Shown piece by piece: positions 6,947 through 10,718 of a stretch of 10,718 nt of DNA. The position numbers were made by a program, and so were the translations under genes. The DNA lies in NCBI GenBank assembly GCA_030642885.1, contig DAOWMX010000048.1, positions 1 through 10,718 on the forward strand. Direction: 5' to 3'. A model generated the notes under the pieces. It was not told where the DNA came from and ran no database searches. It worked only from the letters and a program-made list of their open reading frames with translations. Positions within the stretch are counted from its first letter, which is position 1; each line of letters starts with the position of its first letter. The stretch is from Anaerolineales bacterium. GTDB lineage: Bacteria; Chloroflexota; Anaerolineae; Anaerolineales; E44-bin32.

Positions 6947-6952
6947 TATAAT
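6947..6952 (+). promoter_or_regulatory. TATAAT -10 box upstream of the DMT transporter gene
   Basis: A perfect TATAAT in the context TTGTATAAT, 28 bases before the GTG start. No clear -35 hexamer is present at 16-18 bases. The G directly before the hexamer matches the box at 1892. Transcription would start near 6959, leaving a ~20-base leader that carries the GGAGG ribosome site. Confidence 0.5.
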
Positions 6953-6980
6953 CCACCTTCTTTCAACTGGAGGAACCTGG

Positions 6981-7865
6981 GTGCCTAACGCCCTGTTGTA
7001 TCTCATCACCGTACTCATCTGGGGCTCGACCTGGTTGGCAATTAAATTCCAACTGGGCATCGTGCCGCCTGCACTCTCGATCGTATACCGCTTCACGATT
7101 GCGGCCGGGATCCTCTGGCTCTATACAACCTTCCGCCGCTTACCTATGCGCTTCTCGCGCCGGCAGCATGCGTTCATGGCCTTGCAGGGCTTCTTCCTCT
7201 TCTCGCTAAACTACATTCTCATTTACCTCGCGGAGGGAACTCTGACCAGCGGTTTGGTCGCAATCGTCTTCTCCGGCATCGTTATCACCAACGTCATCTT
7301 CAGCGCGATCATTTTAAAGGACCCCATCCGATTTCGGGTCATCCTTGGCGGTGTTATTGGGCTGTTAGGCCTCGTTTTCGTTTTTTGGCCTGAATTGAGA
7401 TCCTTTGATCTATCCAGCGGCAGAGCGTTGGGTTTAACCTTCGCAATTTGCGCTACGCTTTCTGCTTCTCTAGGAAATATCGTGGCGGCTCGCAATCAAC
7501 GCAGCGGGCTGCCAGTACTGCAATCGAATACACTTGGCATGACCTATGGAACAATCTTCACGCTCCTCCTGGTGCTTTTCCAGGGCACCGAGCTGACCTT
7601 TGACCCCTCTGCATCCTACATCATCTCACTGGCCTATCTTGCGCTTTTCGGCTCAGTGATCGCTTTCGGCACCTACCTCACCTTATTAGGCCGCATCGGA
7701 CCGGGCAGGGCGGCGTATGTTACCATCCTCTATCAGATCGTTGCTCTGGCCCTATCCACAATATTTGAGGATTTAATCTGGAACCTTCAAGCAGTATTTG
7801 GAGTAGTACTTATACTTGCTGGTAATGTGATTGCTATTTCCAAGACTTCGATCGGGACCAAATAA
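6981..7865 (+). CDS. DMT superfamily transporter, EamA family
   Basis: An inner-membrane carrier of 294 residues, the usual EamA length, with about ten hydrophobic segments in two repeated halves (~5-130 and ~148-287). The N-terminus has the family motif W-G-S-T-W-L-A-I-K (14-22), typical of the first helix of drug/metabolite transporters. A Pro/Arg-rich cytoplasmic loop lies around 52-62, and the second half has the matching G-S-V-I-A-F-G-T-Y-L motif near 225-234. Members export amino acids, metabolites or drugs; nothing here gives the substrate. The GTG start at 6981 is set by a strong GGAGG (6969-6973) seven bases upstream and a TATAAT further up. The reductase gene follows after 75 bases, and the three plus-strand genes are probably transcribed together. 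Confidence 0.9.
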   Translation: MPNALLYLITVLIWGSTWLAIKFQLGIVPPALSIVYRFTIAAGILWLYTTFRRLPMRFSRRQHAFMALQGFFLFSLNYILIYLAEGTLTSGLVAIVFSGIVITNVIFSAIILKDPIRFRVILGGVIGLLGLVFVFWPELRSFDLSSGRALGLTFAICATLSASLGNIVAARNQRSGLPVLQSNTLGMTYGTIFTLLLVLFQGTELTFDPSASYIISLAYLALFGSVIAFGTYLTLLGRIGPGRAAYVTILYQIVALALSTIFEDLIWNLQAVFGVVLILAGNVIAISKTSIGTK

Positions 7866-7866
7866 G

Positions 7867-7879
7867 GCTAACGATTAGC
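7867..7879 (+). other. Small hairpin just after the DMT stop codon
   Basis: GCTAA (7867-7871) and TTAGC (7875-7879) form a perfect 5 bp stem with a CGA loop two bases after the stop. There is no T-run, so it is too weak to call a terminator; it might modestly affect read-through to the next gene. Confidence 0.25.
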
Positions 7880-7940
7880 ATGCCCCACCACCGGTCTGAT
7901 ATGGCCCACTCCAGCTAATAAAGAGGCAAGGAGATTCAAC

Positions 7941-8774
7941 TTGAACGACAAGATCCTTCAACTCTACCCCGCTCCCAGCCGCGAAGTACCATTGCGAGGC
8001 CTTTACCTTGAACACGACCTGCGCGCACATGCGGAAGCACTCGACCACGTATTCGTATGCGCCAATTTCATTAGCAGTCTTGATGGCCGCATCGCCGTTC
8101 CGGATTCATCCGGTAAGGGTGTTACCTTAGCCGAGGCAATCACGAATCCGCGCGATTGGCGTCTCTTTCAAGAGCTGGCTGTGCAGGCAGACATCCTGAT
8201 CACGTCAGGGCATTACCTGCGCGAATACGCCTTGGGCGTCAAACAGGAAATCCTGCAGATCCATGACGATCCACAATTCGAGGACTTACGGGACTGGCGC
8301 CTCAAGCGAGGTCTTTCATCTCAACCCGATCTAGCCGTGATCAGCGGCCGGCTGGATTTCGACGTTCCCCCCGCTCTGCTGGGGGACGACCGTTCGCTGT
8401 TGATTTTCACAACGAAATCAGCCGATCCGAACCAGATCCAACGTCTTAAAGACCAGGGTGCAAAAATCCTTTTCGCCGGCGAGGAGAGTGTAGATGGGCA
8501 GGAGCTATGTGCCCATCTAACCGAGCTCGGCTGCCGGACGGCATACTCGGGCGCAGGCCCGAAGGTGCTGCACCTTCTCGCATCAAGCGGCGTCCTGGAC
8601 CGGCTTTATTTGACCTCTGCGAACCGCCTTCTGGGAGGCGAGCCGTACGCGAGCATCCTCGAGGGACCACTGCTCGACCCGCCAACAGACCTGCAGCTCA
8701 ATACGCTATATTTCGATCCAAACGGCATTGAAGGTTTGGGTCAGCTATTCGCCTCTTACGATCGAGTTGAATAA
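7941..8774 (+). CDS. RibD C-terminal-domain reductase (stand-alone)
   Basis: A 277-residue cytoplasmic protein with the fold of the RibD C-terminal domain, which is related to dihydrofolate reductase. Family features in order: N-F-I-S-S-L-D-G-R-I-A (42-52), the substrate/cofactor strand of RibD reductases; A-D-I-L-I-T-S-G (83-90), a nucleotide-binding strand and loop; and G-A-G-P-K-V-L-H-L-L (204-213) followed by V-L-D-R-L-Y-L and L-L-G-G-E (230-234). The usual E-G-G-P turn reads S-G-A-G-P here, a departure that may mean a different substrate. There is no N-terminal deaminase domain, so this is not bifunctional RibD, and no other riboflavin gene is nearby. The TTG start at 7941 is supported by AAGGAG (7928-7933) seven bases upstream. 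NAD(P)H-dependent reduction of a small heterocycle is the family expectation; the actual substrate is unknown. Confidence 0.85.
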   Translation: MNDKILQLYPAPSREVPLRGLYLEHDLRAHAEALDHVFVCANFISSLDGRIAVPDSSGKGVTLAEAITNPRDWRLFQELAVQADILITSGHYLREYALGVKQEILQIHDDPQFEDLRDWRLKRGLSSQPDLAVISGRLDFDVPPALLGDDRSLLIFTTKSADPNQIQRLKDQGAKILFAGEESVDGQELCAHLTELGCRTAYSGAGPKVLHLLASSGVLDRLYLTSANRLLGGEPYASILEGPLLDPPTDLQLNTLYFDPNGIEGLGQLFASYDRVE

Positions 8775-8819
8775 CCTTCATAATCAGGCTTAATCAAGAA
8801 AGTAAACGGGATAAGACTG

Positions 8820-9920
8820 GTGTTCGTTAGGATTAAAGATACCTACAACGAATTTCCACGCACATTCTGGACACTCGTCGGGGCGTCGTTCATCGACCGC
8901 CTTGGCGGGACGATGATCTTCCCCTTCTTCGCCCTGTATGTCACCCAGAAATTCAACGTCGGCATGACCCAGGCTGGTGTGCTGCTGGCGATCTTCTCAG
9001 TCGCCGGCCTTGTTGGGAGCATGATCGGGGGTGCGCTTACCGATAAATTTGGCCGCCGCGGAATGGTCCTCTTCGGCCTGGTCTTCAGCGCGTTGAGCAG
9101 TGTTTCGATGGGATTGGTAAACGAGCTCTCGCATTTCTACCTGCTCGCCATCGTCGTCGGTTCTCTCTCGAACATTGCTGGTCCAGCGCATCAGGCCATG
9201 GTCGCCGACCTACTCCCCGAGGAGAAGCGCACCGAAGGATTTGGCATCCTGCGCGTTGCGGCGAACTTAGCCTGGATTTTCGGTCCGATGATCGGTGGCC
9301 TAATCGCGGGCAGATCCTATCTGATGCTCTTCATCCTCGACGCCATCACCAGCCTGATCGTAGCATTCATCGTCTTCCGCGCGATCCCTGAGACCAAACC
9401 TCAAGAACCTGAGACAGAACAAAAGAAAACCCTTGCGCAGACTTTCGCCGGATACCGAGTCGTTCTCGCCGATCGACTGTACCTGGTTTACCTGCTGGTC
9501 TCGATGTTCATGCTGATCGCCTACCAGCAGATGTACCACACCCTATCGGTCTATCTACGTGATTCACATGGTATTCCCGAGAGCGGTTACGGGGCTCTCT
9601 TAAGCATCGATGCCGCCCTGGTTGTACTGCTTCAGTTCTGGGTCACTCGTCGTGTACGGGACCGTCCACCGATGGTTATGATGGCCTTAGGAACCGCGCT
9701 GTATATGGTCGGACTGACGATGTTCGGCTTCGTCTCTGCGTACTGGCTTTTCATCGTCGCCATCCTGCTGCTCACCTTCGGAGAGATGGTCGTCATGCCC
9801 ATAAGCCAGGCTCTAGCGGCGCGTTTTGCCCCAGAGGATATGCGCGGCCGCTACATGGCTTTCTACTCTCTCGCCTGGGCACAGTCCCTTCAACCATTGG
9901 ACCGTGGGCCGCTGGTCTGA
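8820..9920 (+). CDS. MFS transporter, C-terminus displaced by a frameshift
   Basis: A major facilitator carrier of the drug/sugar efflux type in the inner membrane. The frame as read gives 366 residues. Motif A of the 2-3 loop is clear (G-G-A-L-T-D-K-F-G-R-R, 70-80), followed by helices through ~350. Residues up to A354 fit the family; the last dozen (from Q355, reading Q-S-L-Q-P-L-D-R-G-P-L-V) do not. The matching last helix is found in the -1 frame, starting V-P-S-T-I-G-P-W at 9884 and running to a stop at 10061-10063. One missing base near 9879-9886 explains this, and restoring it would give ~414 residues, normal for the family. As read, the protein lacks helix 12 and part of helix 11 and is probably inactive, unless the shift is a sequencing or assembly error. 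The GTG start has only a weak upstream GGGA. The gene follows the reductase by 45 bases. Confidence 0.85.
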   Translation: MFVRIKDTYNEFPRTFWTLVGASFIDRLGGTMIFPFFALYVTQKFNVGMTQAGVLLAIFSVAGLVGSMIGGALTDKFGRRGMVLFGLVFSALSSVSMGLVNELSHFYLLAIVVGSLSNIAGPAHQAMVADLLPEEKRTEGFGILRVAANLAWIFGPMIGGLIAGRSYLMLFILDAITSLIVAFIVFRAIPETKPQEPETEQKKTLAQTFAGYRVVLADRLYLVYLLVSMFMLIAYQQMYHTLSVYLRDSHGIPESGYGALLSIDAALVVLLQFWVTRRVRDRPPMVMMALGTALYMVGLTMFGFVSAYWLFIVAILLLTFGEMVVMPISQALAARFAPEDMRGRYMAFYSLAWAQSLQPLDRGPLV

Positions 9921-10063
9921 TCCTGGACAATTACAATCCGGACTGGGTTTGGTATGCGGCTGGAATCGTTTGTGCGATCGCTGTGATCGGCTTTCTCTCA
10001 CTCCATATGAGCGCACAGAAACGCTTCGCTGCGGTTCCTGCAGAAGAAGCTCAGCGGGTTTGA
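9884..10063 (+). pseudogene. Displaced C-terminal fragment of the MFS transporter
   Basis: This is the last ~59 codons of the MFS gene in the -1 frame. It begins V-P-S-T-I-G-P-W-A-A-G-L-I-L-D, which is the 11th-helix-to-loop motif expected at this point, then a final hydrophobic helix (W-Y-A-A-G-I-V through F-L-S-L) and a charged tail ending A-Q-R-V. It has no start codon or ribosome site of its own, so it makes sense only as the continuation of the upstream frame. Confidence 0.85.
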
Positions 10064-10113
10064 TCGCATCAGATTGAAAGACATGGCAAGTTCACTCCCG
10101 GAGATAGTTCAAG

Positions 10114-10144
10114 TTAACACTAGCGTCGCAAAGACGTAGGTTAA
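10114..10144 (+). terminator. Hairpin downstream of the MFS gene, possible terminator
   Basis: TTAAC-(A)-CTA-(G)-CGTC pairs with GACG-TAG-GTTAA around a GCAAA loop, giving 12 base pairs with two single-base bulges. It lies 50 bases past the MFS stop. A run of five T's comes 20 bases later (10165-10169), too far for a textbook intrinsic terminator, so the call is tentative. It may instead belong with the palindrome that follows. Confidence 0.4.
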
Positions 10145-10178
10145 GGGTCGGATAAAAAAGTGCGTTTTTCTGTTAAGA

Positions 10179-10245
10179 TAATTGCGCGAGCCGCCTCCCC
10201 GAAACCTACATGGTTGCGGGATCTCCCAGGCGGCTTGCGCTATTA
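10179..10245. ncRNA. 67 bp imperfect palindrome, candidate structured RNA or cruciform element
   Basis: The outer arms GCGCGAGCCGCCT (10184-10196) and AGGCGGCTTGCGC (10228-10240) form 13 pairs including one G-U. Beyond a T-T mismatch they extend by TAAT / ATTA (10179-10182, 10242-10245). Inside, CCCGAAACC (10198-10206) pairs with GGTTGCGGG (10212-10220) at 8 of 9 positions around a TACAT loop. The asymmetric internal loop is one base on the left and seven on the right. No T-run follows. A GATAAT box overlaps the left edge. I recognise no known RNA family. The strand is undetermined, and a small RNA, leader element, processing site or repeat are all possible. Confidence 0.35.
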
Positions 10246-10381
10246 AACATCGATATCTCCCTTACATTGCACTCCCTTGTATTATGAGAACATCTATGAG
10301 CAAGGTGTATGACTAAATCCCCCGCGTAGTTCCCCCAACGATGGGATTTTCACAGGCCTGCCGATGTGAGATCATCACTCC

Positions 10382-10690
10382 ATGGATAATAACCCCGCTC
10401 ACAACCGCTTCTTCATCTACCCGCAGGTTCATAAGAGAGATGAGATCCAAACGGTGATTGCCAGCATGGAGGCATTCCGTCAGTCACTGGGCGAGGTAGA
10501 TCGAGATCTCGTCGGCAATCTGATCTCCTATGTTGAGGCGCACAGTTCACAATCCCATCTCCTGCCCCATCTCACCCCGTTTGAGTTCGTGCTGCTCGCC
10601 ATATTGATCGAGCAGCAGCGGGAACTCGCAAGTCAAAAGAAAGCGCCCCATGAGTCTGCACACGATTTTATCCATCCACCCTTCCCATAA
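10382..10690 (+). CDS. Small protein of unknown function (102 residues)
   Basis: I recognise no family. The product is probably cytoplasmic: no signal peptide and no clear membrane helix. It opens with a polar segment (M-D-N-N-P-A-H-N-R-F-F-I-Y-P), then looks mainly helical, with an acidic/amphipathic stretch (~20-52) and a second helix, F-E-F-V-L-L-A-I-L-I-E-Q-Q-R (~67-80). The tail is rich in His, Pro and Lys and ends F-I-H-P-P-F-P. Third codon positions favour G/C as in the neighbouring genes, which supports real coding. The ribosome site is weak (GTGAG about 11 bases upstream, inside a small inverted repeat), and the start is simply the first ATG. It is separated from the MFS gene by 318 bases of structured non-coding DNA, so it is probably transcribed on its own. 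Confidence 0.6.
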   Translation: MDNNPAHNRFFIYPQVHKRDEIQTVIASMEAFRQSLGEVDRDLVGNLISYVEAHSSQSHLLPHLTPFEFVLLAILIEQQRELASQKKAPHESAHDFIHPPFP

Positions 10691-10718
10691 GTTCTCGTCC
10701 TTCATTGGAGTCTGCGAC

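Larger units (their letters stand above)
6712..6980. other. Divergent intergenic region between rtcA and the DMT gene
   Basis: It holds one dispersed palindromic repeat and a TATAAT box for the plus-strand gene, both annotated separately. No convincing promoter could be picked out for rtcA. The short plus-strand frames here run through the repeat and are not supported as genes. Confidence 0.6.
10064..10381. other. Structured non-coding region between MFS gene and the small orphan gene
   Basis: No coding frame is supported. The region contains two strong hairpins (10114-10144 and 10179-10245), a GATAAT box between them (10177-10182), a T-run at 10165-10169, a TATTAT at 10280-10285, and a small GTGA-GATCA-TCAC inverted repeat (10366-10378) just before the next start codon. 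The function of these is unknown. Confidence 0.6.

Noticed and set aside
9879..9893. Programmed -1 frameshift in the MFS gene
   Set aside because: No X-XXY-YYZ slippery heptamer in the right phase and no obvious stimulatory hairpin right after it; a one-base loss or sequence error is simpler.
10179..10245. tRNA gene or simple intrinsic terminator
   Set aside because: There is no cloverleaf, T-loop or anticodon arm pattern, and no T-run follows on either strand.

Overview
The window looks like a chromosomal segment of a Chloroflexota bacterium, most likely of the Anaerolineae type. This is an inference from three things. First, there is a lipoprotein with a long Thr/Pro linker ahead of an SH3-like domain. 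Second, palindromic repeats built on a TCCTGAG...CGAAGG core and TGTCATTGCGAG ends are scattered in non-coding DNA. Third, the exporter pair and the RNA cyclase have the general style of that group. No rRNA, tRNA, CRISPR array, transposase or phage gene is visible.

Layout. 1-805 is non-coding and dominated by about 2.5 tandem copies of a 251-261 bp repeat, each full copy enclosing a 110 bp palindromic element. 806-1591 (minus) encodes a secreted lipoprotein. A 297 bp divergent intergenic region follows. 1889-5557 (plus) holds two adjacent half-transporter ABC exporter genes. 5671-6711 (minus) encodes an RNA 3'-terminal phosphate cyclase (RtcA) that converges on the ABC pair. A second divergent region, 6712-6980, carries another copy of the repeat core and a TATAAT box. 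It leads into a co-directional run on the plus strand: a DMT/EamA transporter (6981-7865), a stand-alone RibD C-terminal-type reductase (7941-8774) and an MFS transporter (8820-10063) whose last ~59 residues are displaced by a one-base frameshift. 10064-10381 is non-coding but contains two strong hairpins, one of them a 67 bp imperfect palindrome. 10382-10690 encodes a 102-residue protein of unknown function.

How the genes fit together. The two ABC subunits almost certainly form one heterodimeric exporter. The first has Asp in place of the catalytic Walker B Glu, the second has an altered signature motif (LSMGQ), and these two defects fall in the same composite ATP site. The DMT, reductase and MFS genes are closely spaced with usable ribosome sites for the first two, so they may be one transcript joining two small-molecule transporters to a pyridine-nucleotide-dependent reductase; the substrate is unknown. 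The RtcA gene stands alone: no RtcB ligase or archease gene is present here.

No clearly new multi-gene system was found. The observations most worth checking are the structured intergenic region at 10114-10245, the frameshift in the MFS gene, the 9 bp inverted repeat that includes the lipoprotein start codon, the promoter box that overlaps the first ABC start, and the modular tandem repeats at the left end.
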